This document shows positions 17,530 through 26,822 of a stretch of DNA of 64,000 nucleotides, one piece after another. Location: the NCBI RefSeq assembly GCF_011009015.1, contig NZ_CP048878.1:3874354-3938353 (forward strand), read 5' to 3'. The stretch is from Spartinivicinus ruber. GTDB lineage: Bacteria > Pseudomonadota > Gammaproteobacteria > Pseudomonadales > Zooshikellaceae. Each line of letters opens with the position of its first letter. The stretch's first letter is position 1. The position numbers and the translations under genes were made by a program. The notes under the pieces are model-generated. The model made no database searches. It had not been told where the DNA came from and was given only the letters and a program-made list of their open reading frames with translations.

Positions 17530-19443
17530 ATGGAAAGTAAACAATTAGTCGAAATTAGCGAACAACATATTAAAAAGCACAGCCAAAATGTATACGGCAC
17601 TTTAGTTGAATTTCAACACCGTTATCAACCCCAACAAACAGACCAGTCATCGCGATTAAGGCGTAACACCTTACCTGGTACCTCAGCAACGGGTTTTGTT
17701 GAACAAACCCAAACTATAAAACTGATTGATCGGATTAGCAATATCACCCCAGACCATCCCTTGTTGACCGACCAGCAACATCATTTAATGACTGTACTGC
17801 ATCGTGGTTTAGCCATTGCCACGGCGTTAATAGATGAGTTCAGTAAATTAACCGGCTTAAAACAACTGCAGGAAGACAACGCCCGTGGTACATTGGAAAA
17901 TAGCCTGCAGCAAAAATTTAAATCACTATTACAAACCAGTGCTTTCATTAGTTTACATGCTTTCGCTGAATTTATTGAGTTTAAATATGCCCAAGCACCA
18001 AAGCGGGTCAGCTACCCAGAGCTAATATTGGATATCCAACTTTCTTCCCCACTTGCCTCTGTTAAACACTGCCTTGCACAATATTATCAGCTAATTGATC
18101 AATATGTGAAAACCGATGATGATTTAATTGGTTACAGTGTATTTTTTGCTGACACCCTACTGGATGAATTGGCTCGCTTCAAAGGTAGCTTAGCCAATGT
18201 AGACAATTTCCAAGCCTATAATTTCCATGTAGTGGCAGATGACTTTAATGTCAATGGTTTAGAACGGCAGCAGCAAAGACAAAAAAGCCAGGCCCTGACC
18301 ATGACGTTTAAGAAACCAGAAGAAGTGGTTGGTAACGCCATTGCTAAGTATCAAGCCCAAAAATTGGCAAAAATGCTAGTATGCTACGATTTTAAACAAC
18401 AACAAAATCCCTTTGCTGAATTAGGTGGTTTTATTTTCACCTTTATGGGGGATGGTAAACCCGGTACCGGTAAAACCACACTGATTCAAATGTTAGCCGG
18501 ATTACTCCACCAGTATTGTGAAGTGGCAGGTTATCCTTTTTACTATGAAAACTTTGGCCCTGATAATATTGACTCATACCAAGGAAAATCAGGCCAAAAT
18601 GCCAAGCAATTTATTCGTAATATCATCAACCCTCAAGTTATAGGTTTTGGCACTATTGACGATATTGATCAGGTTGCAGGCAAACGGGGGGATAAACAAA
18701 GCTCCGCCGGCCAACAGGAAGTCACTGCGGTATTAATGGAATCATTTGCAGGGTCTGGTACTCGTGTATTGGGCAACTGCAGTTTTGGATTATTTTCTAA
18801 CTACCCGGAAAATGTTGATGATGCTTTGCGCCAAAGAGCCAGCGCACGGTTTTTGATTGATGGGCCACAAACACAAGCCGATTATATTGATATTTTAGCC
18901 TTATTATTAGGTAACAATCATGATATCCCAACAGGCGATGTAGAGTTATTTGCCAGCCAACAAATCCAACAGCTAATTCAATCCAACTACGAGCAACATA
19001 ACCTCCCTCAGGAAGAAAAGCTGCTGGATGTATATCAACAAACAGTTAACCAGCTGGGGCCATTAGATTCGCTGGAGAAACTTGGTCATTACTTAAAAAA
19101 TATCCAACAGGCCGATGAGCGCTTTACTGGCCGTGCTATCAAAAATATCACTGATGCGGTAAAAGTCCGGAGTATGGATTTTGATATGCCAGACGAATGG
19201 TTTGCCGAACCACAGCTATTCTTGCACAAGCCATATGATGAAAAACTGCAAATGATTAAATCCCTTCAGCAGCCTATTACCTCAGCAATGGTGCTACAAG
19301 AAGTCAACCGCTATGCAGACTCTGAATTCCGTTATGCGGCCTCATCTGATGATGCCTACATTGCCGATCGTGTAAGACAACTGACGTTAGAGCAACAAGT
19401 GCAACAACAATTTGCTAACCAACAGCTCGCGACGAATAAGTGA
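17530..19443 (+). CDS. Classical AAA+ ATPase
   Basis: A 637-residue protein. The N-terminal 290 residues are helical and family-specific. The AAA+ module follows: Walker A GKPGTGKTT at 309-317, Walker B with acidic IDDID at 376-380, sensor-1 Asn424 in FSNYPENVDDALRQRASARF, and candidate arginine fingers within R434-R440. The second-region-of-homology pattern marks it as a classical AAA protein (remodelling or unfolding type) rather than a MoxR or RecA-like enzyme. The substrate is unknown; the three neighbouring operon proteins are the obvious candidates for partners. No protease domain is fused. Confidence 0.85.
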   Translation: MESKQLVEISEQHIKKHSQNVYGTLVEFQHRYQPQQTDQSSRLRRNTLPGTSATGFVEQTQTIKLIDRISNITPDHPLLTDQQHHLMTVLHRGLAIATALIDEFSKLTGLKQLQEDNARGTLENSLQQKFKSLLQTSAFISLHAFAEFIEFKYAQAPKRVSYPELILDIQLSSPLASVKHCLAQYYQLIDQYVKTDDDLIGYSVFFADTLLDELARFKGSLANVDNFQAYNFHVVADDFNVNGLERQQQRQKSQALTMTFKKPEEVVGNAIAKYQAQKLAKMLVCYDFKQQQNPFAELGGFIFTFMGDGKPGTGKTTLIQMLAGLLHQYCEVAGYPFYYENFGPDNIDSYQGKSGQNAKQFIRNIINPQVIGFGTIDDIDQVAGKRGDKQSSAGQQEVTAVLMESFAGSGTRVLGNCSFGLFSNYPENVDDALRQRASARFLIDGPQTQADYIDILALLLGNNHDIPTGDVELFASQQIQQLIQSNYEQHNLPQEEKLLDVYQQTVNQLGPLDSLEKLGHYLKNIQQADERFTGRAIKNITDAVKVRSMDFDMPDEWFAEPQLFLHKPYDEKLQMIKSLQQPITSAMVLQEVNRYADSEFRYAASSDDAYIADRVRQLTLEQQVQQQFANQQLATNK

Positions 19444-19459
19444 AGCAAGAGACCTTCTA

Positions 19460-20746
19460 ATGAAACTGGATAGCGTCCCAGAACAACTGCTTTATGGTGA
19501 CTTAATGGAAGTCACCAGTCCTCATTTAATTCACCGCTATAATAGTGCACTCAAGCTATTAACTGGAAAAACCACCCAATTGTCGTTTTTCCATATTGAC
19601 TGTAGTGGTTATTCCCCTGAAATAGCCACAGAACTAGATACACCAGACTATCTTGATGATGCAGGGGCTAACCCAAAATTCATTTTATTATCTATTGAAC
19701 AACAAGACTTACCCTCTCTGAGTGAGTACTTTTCCTCCACTAGCGACCTATTAAAACGATTTATTAATGATAACTACTTAGCTTTATTTACCCTGACAGC
19801 CTTAGATGCAGTTTATGGTGAACTAGACAACAGGCTATACCGCATTCAGTCAATAGAAGATATTATCAATGTCGATGAGGTGCACTTTCAAATTGATACC
19901 CCCAAGCAGCTGATTTCTCAGGCACTCAATTTACAACAAATGATTGATCAGCTGCTGAACGAAGATGACCAACTCTGGTTAGATGATGAATATCTACAAT
20001 CGATTATTCAACTGGGCAAAACCGTTGGTAATGTGCAATTGAATAAGGTGATTCCTGATACCCTCAGTTACCAGCAAAACAATTACTTTACCAGCCACAT
20101 GGGTGGTATTTACGTTTTTAAAGATACCCGTCCCAAACCCACTTTAATTACTTTGGATCCGCAATTTGCAACAGACAAATTACCTAATCATTGTAAGCAC
20201 ATACATGGGCATGAATACCAAAAAGTTTTCCAGTTTTTAATCAAGTATGGCTTGATTGAACCACTGCAAAAAAAGAAATTGCAACAAAAAGTCGATCAAT
20301 TACGCTTTAAAAAACATCAAGTGATTATTGACTACCTGATTTCCCTTGACCAACACTGCGACAAACCACTTGATGAATTTCAGCTGAAGCAGTTTATCAA
20401 TCAAAACTTTGAAGACTTACCAGAAAGCTTTCATAAACTGCATGATTTAGTGGCTGCCATAGAGCGACAAGAAAAAACCATTCCCAACAAAGATGAGTTA
20501 CTGTTTCATACCTGCCAAGTCACCAATAGCCCAAGAGCCCAACAGTCTTATCGTACTATAAACCACCTGTTGAGCCATTACACACCTTATAATTATTTAC
20601 GGTTATTTATATTTAACCGTCCTTACTTTAATGCAGCATTCAGTCGATGGCCTGAAGCCAAACAACAATATGTTATGGATTACCTAAGACAACACCAGGC
20701 AATGATTGAAGAGAAACAAGGTATAGGTATAGTAAAAGGGAAATAA
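19460..20746 (+). CDS. Uncharacterised protein, last gene of the AAA+ operon
   Basis: About 428 residues, soluble, acidic to neutral and mostly helical; no family recognised. I chose ATG 19460, 14 bases after the ATPase stop, over a TTG at 19412 inside the ATPase gene. Notable stretches are LSFFHIDCSGYSPEIATELD (about residues 37-56) and a Lys-rich helix LQKKKLQQKVDQLRFKKHQV near the middle. The frame ends on TAA bases shared with the terminator stem. Tight coupling to the ATPase gene suggests a joint complex. Confidence 0.7.
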   Translation: MKLDSVPEQLLYGDLMEVTSPHLIHRYNSALKLLTGKTTQLSFFHIDCSGYSPEIATELDTPDYLDDAGANPKFILLSIEQQDLPSLSEYFSSTSDLLKRFINDNYLALFTLTALDAVYGELDNRLYRIQSIEDIINVDEVHFQIDTPKQLISQALNLQQMIDQLLNEDDQLWLDDEYLQSIIQLGKTVGNVQLNKVIPDTLSYQQNNYFTSHMGGIYVFKDTRPKPTLITLDPQFATDKLPNHCKHIHGHEYQKVFQFLIKYGLIEPLQKKKLQQKVDQLRFKKHQVIIDYLISLDQHCDKPLDEFQLKQFINQNFEDLPESFHKLHDLVAAIERQEKTIPNKDELLFHTCQVTNSPRAQQSYRTINHLLSHYTPYNYLRLFIFNRPYFNAAFSRWPEAKQQYVMDYLRQHQAMIEEKQGIGIVKGK

Positions 20747-20767
20747 GGCCCTTATTTAAGGGCCTTA
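20744..20767 (+). terminator. Bidirectional terminator between the AAA+ operon and ushA
   Basis: Perfect 10-bp arms TAAGGCCCTT and AAGGGCCTTA with loop ATTT. It overlaps the operon's last stop codon and serves the convergent ushA as well. Confidence 0.85.
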
Positions 20768-20776
20768 CCCACTATG

Positions 20777-22378
20777 TTATTTGCGGATCACTTTCTTTTC
20801 AGCCTGATAATCAGCAATTTTTATCGGGCTATTCTTGCTCATGTATTCTGTCAACACATCAGCGTCCACAAAACCACTATTGACATAATTGGGGTGATTA
20901 TCCAGTTTTGGATAACCATCACCACCTGCGGCTATATAACTGTTTATCGCCAAACGATAGTTTTTCGCAGGGTTGATTGGTTTATCGTTAATCGTTGCTT
21001 TTATCAGTCTACCTTGTTTTATTAACAAGTTAACCCCAGAAAACTGAGCAAAAGCCCCAGAGTCTGCTGGCTTAGCCGCAACTACCCTTAAATAATTCAA
21101 CAATTCTTTGCCTGTTAAATCCACTTTAACAACGATATTGCCAAATGGCTGTACTTGTAAAATATCCTTATAGGTAACTGAACCTGGCTCAATACTGTCA
21201 CGAATCCCACCTGAATTCATTACTGCCAAATCAGCGTGCATTTTTTCCTGTTGAGCCTGAGCAATCAGCTCACCTAAATTAGTTGGCTGAAAACGTACCA
21301 CATGGCGATCACCTTCCAGCTTGCCATCCAGGCTAGCCACCTCTTTACTTAATCCAGCCTGTCCTTTTTCTTGATAAGGCGCTAAAAACGCTTTTATTTC
21401 ACGGTCCTCAGCTATGGCTTTCCCCATTAATACCCGTTCTTCTTTATCGCCCTGCTTGACCTTTTTCTTTAAATTAACTGGAATTAGCTGGTAATTGGTC
21501 AAGGTCAATTCACCATTTTTAAATTCAAAATCAGCACGACCAACATACTTGCCCCACTCATAGGCTTGTAAAATTAGCGTGTTATTTTGCTTGTCTGGCT
21601 TAAATAATGGGTCTTGTGAATGCCCCCCGACAATCACATCCAATCCATTCACTTGCCTGGCTAAACTCACATCACCTGGTGCATTAATGCCATGTTTGGC
21701 ATTTGGATAATGCCCCATATGCGTTACAGCAATAACCATCTGCGCCTGATGCTTTAATTCAGGCACTAACTGACTCGCTTCCGTAATGGGGTTTCGAAAG
21801 TCTATTTCATCAATAAACTCCGGGTTACCTAATTTAGCCGTGTCTTCTGTAGTTAAACCTAAAACAGCAACTTTCAAACCATCTAAGTTAAAAATAGTGT
21901 AGGCAGGAAACAAACGTTTACCTTGTTGATCATAAATATTGGCCGAAAGAAATGGAAAATCGACCCAAGACTGTTGTTTACGTAATACCGCTAATGGATT
22001 GTCAAACTCATGATTACCTAATGCCATGGCATCATAGCCTAAACGTGCCATTCCTTTAAAATCTGGTTCAGCATCTTGCAGATCTGACTCAGGGACTCCC
22101 GTATTAATATCCCCACCGGATAATAACAACACATGGCCACCCTCAGCAGTGACTTCCTGACGAATCTGATCGATTAAGGTCTTTCTAGCTGCCAATCCAT
22201 ACTCACCATGGCGGTTAGACCAAAACCGGCCATGATGGTCATTAGTGTGTAACACTGTAATTTTGTAGATTTTTTCAGCATCATACGACGCAGGCAACCA
22301 AGCACAACTGGCCATGGCGACTGCTGCAGCTGCTAACACCCCTAGCCGATACAAACGAGACTTCATTATATATTTCAT
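20777..22378 (-). CDS. ushA: UshA-type 5'-nucleotidase/UDP-sugar hydrolase, lipoprotein form
   Basis: A 533-residue metallophosphatase closely following E. coli UshA: ITVLHTNDHHGRFW near residue 40, LLLSGGDINTGVPESDLQDAEPDF, YDAMALGNHEFDNPL, VIVGGHSQDP, and the C-terminal substrate domain with QPFGNIVVKVDLTGKELL and AAGGDGYPKLDN. It hydrolyses UDP-sugars and nucleotides for nucleoside salvage. Instead of a cleavable periplasmic signal it has a lipobox ending at Cys25 (AMAS-C), as in the membrane-anchored Vibrio 5'-nucleotidases. It lacks the Cys-containing loop that E. coli UshA has near residue 260. Confidence 0.93.
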   Translation of the reverse strand: MKYIMKSRLYRLGVLAAAAVAMASCAWLPASYDAEKIYKITVLHTNDHHGRFWSNRHGEYGLAARKTLIDQIRQEVTAEGGHVLLLSGGDINTGVPESDLQDAEPDFKGMARLGYDAMALGNHEFDNPLAVLRKQQSWVDFPFLSANIYDQQGKRLFPAYTIFNLDGLKVAVLGLTTEDTAKLGNPEFIDEIDFRNPITEASQLVPELKHQAQMVIAVTHMGHYPNAKHGINAPGDVSLARQVNGLDVIVGGHSQDPLFKPDKQNNTLILQAYEWGKYVGRADFEFKNGELTLTNYQLIPVNLKKKVKQGDKEERVLMGKAIAEDREIKAFLAPYQEKGQAGLSKEVASLDGKLEGDRHVVRFQPTNLGELIAQAQQEKMHADLAVMNSGGIRDSIEPGSVTYKDILQVQPFGNIVVKVDLTGKELLNYLRVVAAKPADSGAFAQFSGVNLLIKQGRLIKATINDKPINPAKNYRLAINSYIAAGGDGYPKLDNHPNYVNSGFVDADVLTEYMSKNSPIKIADYQAEKKVIRK

Positions 22379-22596
22379 ATGCTCTACTTATTTTCTCAGT
22401 TTCCTAAGCAGCGGCTACTATACCAAAACCATTTGTCACGCTAAATACATAAAACAACTGATCTGAACTAGAATGGTAAGGTAATAAATAGAAAGGTAAT
22501 TGGAAGATACCATTAAGACTCACCCCTGACAGGCGCTCGATAGCAACATGAATTGCGGTATCAGTTGCTAAACAATATTAGAATGAGGGCTAAAGA

Positions 22597-23391
22597 ATGC
22601 GTATATGGTTATTTCTCGTAATAAGCCTAAGCTTTCCCCTATTCGGAGCCGAGCCCGTTAATTTTTGTGATGATGAAGCTGGATGGCCCCCTTACTACTA
22701 CCACCCCCGAGTAGATGGCAAACCCGATCGGAGTAAAATTGTTGGATTCAATATTGACTTAATGAAAGAAGTCGAAAAAATAACTGGGCTTAAATATACA
22801 CTTGAATTAATGCCTTGGAAACGCTGCTTAGACTCCGTAGCCAATTTTGATAAAGAGAAGAAGTATGAAGCCTTCATGGACGGCACTTACAATAAAGAAC
22901 GTGCTGAAAAATATTATCTAACCACCTCCGTTTATGAGACTCACGAAGGTATTTGGTTTTCTCAAAAAAAATATCCTGATGGCATTCCAATCACAAAGTT
23001 TACTGACTTAAATAATTTTAGTATCTGTACAATACTAGGTTATAACTCAGATATTTGGTACGAAAAGTATCAAATAAATAAAACCAAAAAGTTTGTTTGC
23101 TGCCCTAAGGATCCATTAGGCGCTTTGAAAATGGTGTCCCTGGATCGCTGTGACTTATTAATTAGTAGTCTGGAACCCATCTTTGGTAGTGTAGCTATCG
23201 GCCAATATACAATCCCAAAGGATATTAAAGGTATTCCATTGATAGGAGCTGAAACAATCAATTTTTACTGGTTTGTATCGAAAAAATCCCCCAGAGCTTA
23301 TGAACTGACAACTAAATACAGTCAAGCTATTACCATTTTGAAAAGTAATGGTGTAGCAGAAAAGATTCTTCGTAAATACATTCCTAAGTAA
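22597..23391 (+). CDS. Periplasmic solute-binding protein (SBP_bac_3 type)
   Basis: A 264-residue protein with an N-terminal signal peptide (about residues 1-18, ending FGA-E). The family pattern is visible: EAGWPPYYYHP, then IVGFNIDLMKEVEKITGLKYTLELMPWKRC, as in amino-acid-binding proteins. No permease or ATPase is nearby. Instead a membrane sensor-like gene follows 20 bases downstream on the same strand, so it may deliver a ligand to that sensor. The ligand is unknown. Several cysteines (CTILGY, CCPKD, RCDLL) could form disulfides. Confidence 0.82.
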   Translation: MRIWLFLVISLSFPLFGAEPVNFCDDEAGWPPYYYHPRVDGKPDRSKIVGFNIDLMKEVEKITGLKYTLELMPWKRCLDSVANFDKEKKYEAFMDGTYNKERAEKYYLTTSVYETHEGIWFSQKKYPDGIPITKFTDLNNFSICTILGYNSDIWYEKYQINKTKKFVCCPKDPLGALKMVSLDRCDLLISSLEPIFGSVAIGQYTIPKDIKGIPLIGAETINFYWFVSKKSPRAYELTTKYSQAITILKSNGVAEKILRKYIPK

Positions 23392-23411
23392 AAAGGGTAA
23401 TTGACCAATAC

Positions 23412-24821
23412 GTGGCTATGATCTTCAGCAAATATAGTAATAGCCCTATTGCGCGAAAGTTTCTATTCATAACAATAGGCGTGAGTACATCCATTGCCTT
23501 AATAATAACCATCTCCCAATTATTATATGATTACTACCAAGATATACAACGCATAGAAAGTACCCTACAGCAAATAAAAACAGCTAATGTCCCAAGCCTT
23601 GCTGTATCAATTTGGGAAGTCAATGACGAGCAAATAATCATACAAACCAAGTCGTTACTTAATATTCCAGAGGTAGAGCGTGTCGAAATTCTTCAACTGA
23701 ATAGAGATACTATATCCCAAGGGACAATTCCACTAGATGCTAAAAATTATATTAAAGCTTACACTTTCAAATTAGAATTTAAAGATGTCAACAAAAAAGA
23801 AACTACCCCTTTGGGTGAGTTAAAAATATACTATAATTTTAAAACAATCTACTCAAGATTACTAAAAAAACTAGCTTTGATATTTTTTTCAAATTTTGCA
23901 AAAACACTTATTGTTTCATTCACCATATTATTTATTTTTTGGAGGCTAGTCACCAAACACATTGTTAGCATTTCAAACCAATTAAACCAGTATGAGGAAG
24001 TATTTGATCAAAAGTTAACAATTTCGCTCAATCACCAAGAGAATTTAGGCGAAATTAATGAGCTTATTATGACCATTAACAAACTGTGCAGTTATGTTTC
24101 AGAGTTAAAGTCCGATTCTCGCTCATCTGAAACGAGTGAAGCACTTACCAATGAGTATTATTTATTATTCAATACAAAACAAAACTTTGTCACTGGTTTA
24201 ATTTCAGCCATTAATGAAGCATTAATAAAGGCTTTAAAAGACTTAAGCGAATTAACATCCATCGTTGAAAAAATCAATCAAAAAGACATAAAACATGAAG
24301 ATACAAATAATTATATCCAGCAATTAATAGAGAATATAGAGACCTTTAAACACAAATACAGCCAGTTTTCAACATTATCAAACCGAATAAAACTCGTCTA
24401 TCCACACAGTATTACCAATAAACAGCTCTACTACAAAAGTGACTTGATCGACCTTTGTAACAAAGTGTCTTCATTCATCAAGAAAAATGACTTAATCATA
24501 GATGATCAAATTGTATTCAGCGCAAATATTGAATCATTTAAAATAGCATTACAAATTATTTTTTCCCTCATTAACGATATCGACAATCCACAATTAATAC
24601 AAACTCGTATTTCGAAACAAAGTATGAATATGCATATAGTGATATCCTATGTGCTAGTGCATAAACCTGACGATAGCAATCAAACGTTATTGAATAAAAT
24701 AGACTTTGCAATAAGCGCTATTGACACTTATATCAAAAGTCAATTACAGGGCCATTTTTATCGTGAATTAGTTGGCGAGTCACAAGTAAAATGGGTGATT
24801 AATTTTCCCTCTCAAGTATAA
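23412..24821 (+). CDS. Degenerate membrane sensor kinase-like protein
   Basis: A 469-residue protein. TM1 is at about residues 16-38, a periplasmic domain follows (about 40-155), then TM2 at about 158-180, then a HAMP-like linker and a helical dimerisation part. The position where a kinase should have its phospho-accepting His reads ISAINEALIKALKDL, without His. The C-terminal part resembles a HATPase_c domain but lacks clear N, G1 and G2 boxes (FSLINDIDNPQ in place of the N-box). I read it as a pseudokinase sensor. GTG 23412 or ATG 23418 may be the start. It pairs with the solute-binding protein upstream; no response regulator is adjacent. Confidence 0.6.
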   Translation: MAMIFSKYSNSPIARKFLFITIGVSTSIALIITISQLLYDYYQDIQRIESTLQQIKTANVPSLAVSIWEVNDEQIIIQTKSLLNIPEVERVEILQLNRDTISQGTIPLDAKNYIKAYTFKLEFKDVNKKETTPLGELKIYYNFKTIYSRLLKKLALIFFSNFAKTLIVSFTILFIFWRLVTKHIVSISNQLNQYEEVFDQKLTISLNHQENLGEINELIMTINKLCSYVSELKSDSRSSETSEALTNEYYLLFNTKQNFVTGLISAINEALIKALKDLSELTSIVEKINQKDIKHEDTNNYIQQLIENIETFKHKYSQFSTLSNRIKLVYPHSITNKQLYYKSDLIDLCNKVSSFIKKNDLIIDDQIVFSANIESFKIALQIIFSLINDIDNPQLIQTRISKQSMNMHIVISYVLVHKPDDSNQTLLNKIDFAISAIDTYIKSQLQGHFYRELVGESQVKWVINFPSQV

Positions 24822-24839
24822 CGCATTGATGCTATCTTT

Positions 24840-25073
24840 CTAAAAGCACTCTACTACATTGATAGGAGAAACGCCCAGTTCTTGTAACACACCCGTGGCA
24901 TTATCCAACGAATGATATAACTTTTCATGGCCATATTGATCAGTTAATGGAAACTGATGGCCCGCAAGATCTTCAATGACGACAGCCCAACCATTTCCCA
25001 TTAAACTGGTTTTCAGCAGCCCTTCCCTCACTTGATGACATTCCACCATAGTTTGTAGTTTGGCATATTCCAT
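24840..25073 (-). CDS. Conserved hypothetical protein, 77 residues
   Basis: I chose the ATG at 25073 (MEYAKLQTMVECHQ) because AGGTG lies about 6 bases upstream; the longer frame back to 25151 adds a hydrophobic leader without a ribosome site. A small alpha/beta protein ending ATGVLQELGVSPINVVECF. The pattern WAVVIEDLAGHQFPLTDQYG fits a short family found in pseudomonads and relatives, of no known function as far as I recall. Confidence 0.6.
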   Translation of the reverse strand: MEYAKLQTMVECHQVREGLLKTSLMGNGWAVVIEDLAGHQFPLTDQYGHEKLYHSLDNATGVLQELGVSPINVVECF

Positions 25074-25165
25074 ATTCACACCTATAACTATGATTACTTT
25101 GTTTAGTATAGCTAATACAAACCTATAGTACGCATGACGAATAACTGTCATATGAGGTTAAATTA

Positions 25166-25261
25166 ATGGATATACTACGCATTGTGGAACGGCTTCTAGT
25201 AGTATTAATCTGGGGCTTAACTATCTATTTGGGTTATCGACTATTTTTCATGAGCCAGTAA
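25166..25261 (+). CDS. Small single-pass membrane protein, 31 residues
   Basis: ATG at 25166 with GAGG 8 bases upstream. The product starts MDILRIVERLLVVLIWGL, continues TIYLGYRLFF and ends in MSQ, which is one transmembrane helix with a short amphipathic lead. Its last 21 bases overlap the 3' end of the MarR gene on the other strand. Such miniproteins often tune membrane complexes; no partner can be named. Support rests on the ribosome site and the composition only. Confidence 0.5.
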   Translation: MDILRIVERLLVVLIWGLTIYLGYRLFFMSQ

Positions 25262-25738
25262 CCAGGTTTTCATCAAGCTCGCCAATTGCTTTATCTCATC
25301 TTCACTGAAGCAAGCCAGCATTTGTCGTTCATTTTCAACATGGGCATTAACAGCTGTATCAACTAACTCCAAACCCTTTTCAGTGAGTGCAATCAATAAA
25401 CTTCTACGGTCTGTCGCTGAGGGTAAGCGCTTAATAAACCCCCGTTGCTCAAGCTTATCTAACCTTGCAGTCATGGCTCCAGAGGTTAACATCGTGGTGT
25501 TGTACAACGTCGTAGGGGTGAGTGGTTCACCGCCTCTTTTTAAAGCAGCCAATACATCAAATTCAGCAATGGTCAAACCATACGACTTAAGCACAGCTTT
25601 TATCTTCGGCTCAACCATACTATTCATCCGGCTTAAGCGACCAAAGATAGCCATAGGGCTCACATCCAAGTCAGGCCGCTGTTGTTGCCACTGTTCCAAA
25701 ACCAAGTCCACGTGGTCTTTTTGCATACACTCCACCAT
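25241..25738 (-). CDS. MarR family transcriptional regulator
   Basis: A 165-residue winged-helix regulator. The DNA-binding block runs ALKRGGEPLTPTTLYNTTMLTSGAMTARLDKLEQRGFIKR with the wing SATDRRSLLIALTEKGLEL, typical of MarR proteins. It is divergent from the EamA transporter gene, and inverted repeats lie in the gap, so autoregulation and control of the transporter are likely. The effector is unknown. ATG at 25738, with an in-frame ATG four codons later. Confidence 0.9.
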   Translation of the reverse strand: MVECMQKDHVDLVLEQWQQQRPDLDVSPMAIFGRLSRMNSMVEPKIKAVLKSYGLTIAEFDVLAALKRGGEPLTPTTLYNTTMLTSGAMTARLDKLEQRGFIKRLPSATDRRSLLIALTEKGLELVDTAVNAHVENERQMLACFSEDEIKQLASLMKTWLLAHEK

Positions 25739-25786
25739 TGATGAAAAATCTGAGCTAGTCTGCCAGTGCTTAATGGTTTTTTAAAG

Positions 25787-25847
25787 TATATCTTTAAGTA
25801 AAGACACTTGACGTTATCTTTAAGCTAATTTACTTTATATAAAGATA
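25787..25847. promoter_or_regulatory. Probable MarR operator
   Basis: Two copies of TATCTTTAAG (25789-25798 and 25815-25824) and an inverted TAAAGATA (25840-25847) lie between the divergent MarR and EamA genes. TATCTTTA and TAAAGATA form an 8-bp inverted repeat. Likely regulator site overlapping both promoters. Confidence 0.55.
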
Positions 25848-25872
25848 TTTTATGTAAAGGACTTGTTGTACG

Positions 25873-26760
25873 ATGAAGTACGTAATTGCAGCACTTACTC
25901 CAATTTTCTGGGGAAGTACCTACGCTATCGTTAGTTTATGGTTAACTGATTTATCACCACTATGGGTAGCAACCTGGCGTGCCCTACCTGCAGGTATCTT
26001 ACTTATCTTATTCATGCCCAAAAAACTCCGTGCGCTTCCAGTGAGCGCCGCCAAACTTACTGGATTAAGCTTCATCAATATCACAGCTTTTTTTGCCTTA
26101 TTATTTATCGCTGCTTATCGACTACCTGGATCAGTTGCCGGTACACTCACTTCCACGTTACCACTCCAGTTGCTGCTACTTAACTGGGTTTTCAATAAAA
26201 TAAGGCCGGCTTGGTCCTGGTTATTGCTTTCATTACTTGGGCTGGCGGGTATTTTTCTATTATTAAACCCCTCTGCTAACTTGGACCTGATTGGCGTCAT
26301 GGCTGCCTTAGGTGCCACATTACTAATCGCCACATCGGCTACCTGGGTACAGCGTTGGAAAATTGAAAATATTGTGGGTTTAACGGGTTGGCAGTTGCTG
26401 ATAGGTGGCCTGCTACTTGTGCCACTTGCCTGGATAGTTGAAGGCCCTGTGCAATTTCCCGCTATAGATCAAGTCCCTGCTCTTTTATGGTTAAGCTTGG
26501 CCAACACTTTATTAGCTTATTTGATCTGGTTTTGGTCATTAAAGCATTTAGGCAGCCATATTATTGGTTTATTAGCTTTGCTTAATCCAATCACTGCCGT
26601 GGCACTTGGTCTGTTATTGGTAGATGAATCACTTTCCTTGATCCAATGGTCAGGAGTAGCATTAGTATTAAGTGCACTTATTTTAATGAAATTTATCAAT
26701 AGTAGAGCGCTAACAAATCCTACCAAAACGCCCCCTTCAACTACACATAAAGCCGCTTAA
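25873..26760 (+). CDS. EamA/DMT-family transporter
   Basis: A 295-residue inner-membrane protein with about ten transmembrane helices in two EamA repeats. The start PIFWGSTYAIVSLWLTDLSP is the classic first-helix signature of drug/metabolite transporters of the RhaT/YdcZ/EamA group. The second repeat begins near residue 140. It likely exports a metabolite or amphiphile; the substrate is unknown. Divergent control by the adjacent MarR regulator suggests inducible efflux. Confidence 0.9.
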   Translation: MKYVIAALTPIFWGSTYAIVSLWLTDLSPLWVATWRALPAGILLILFMPKKLRALPVSAAKLTGLSFINITAFFALLFIAAYRLPGSVAGTLTSTLPLQLLLLNWVFNKIRPAWSWLLLSLLGLAGIFLLLNPSANLDLIGVMAALGATLLIATSATWVQRWKIENIVGLTGWQLLIGGLLLVPLAWIVEGPVQFPAIDQVPALLWLSLANTLLAYLIWFWSLKHLGSHIIGLLALLNPITAVALGLLLVDESLSLIQWSGVALVLSALILMKFINSRALTNPTKTPPSTTHKAA

Positions 26761-26764
26761 AACC

Positions 26765-26796
26765 AATAATGCAGCAGAAAATTCTGCTGCATTATT
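26765..26796. terminator. Bidirectional terminator between EamA and giant toxin A
   Basis: Perfect 15-bp arms AATAATGCAGCAGAA and TTCTGCTGCATTATT with a 2-base loop, between two convergent genes. Confidence 0.85.
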
Positions 26797-26822
26797 GAGT
26801 TGTATAGCCTTACGAAAAAGGG

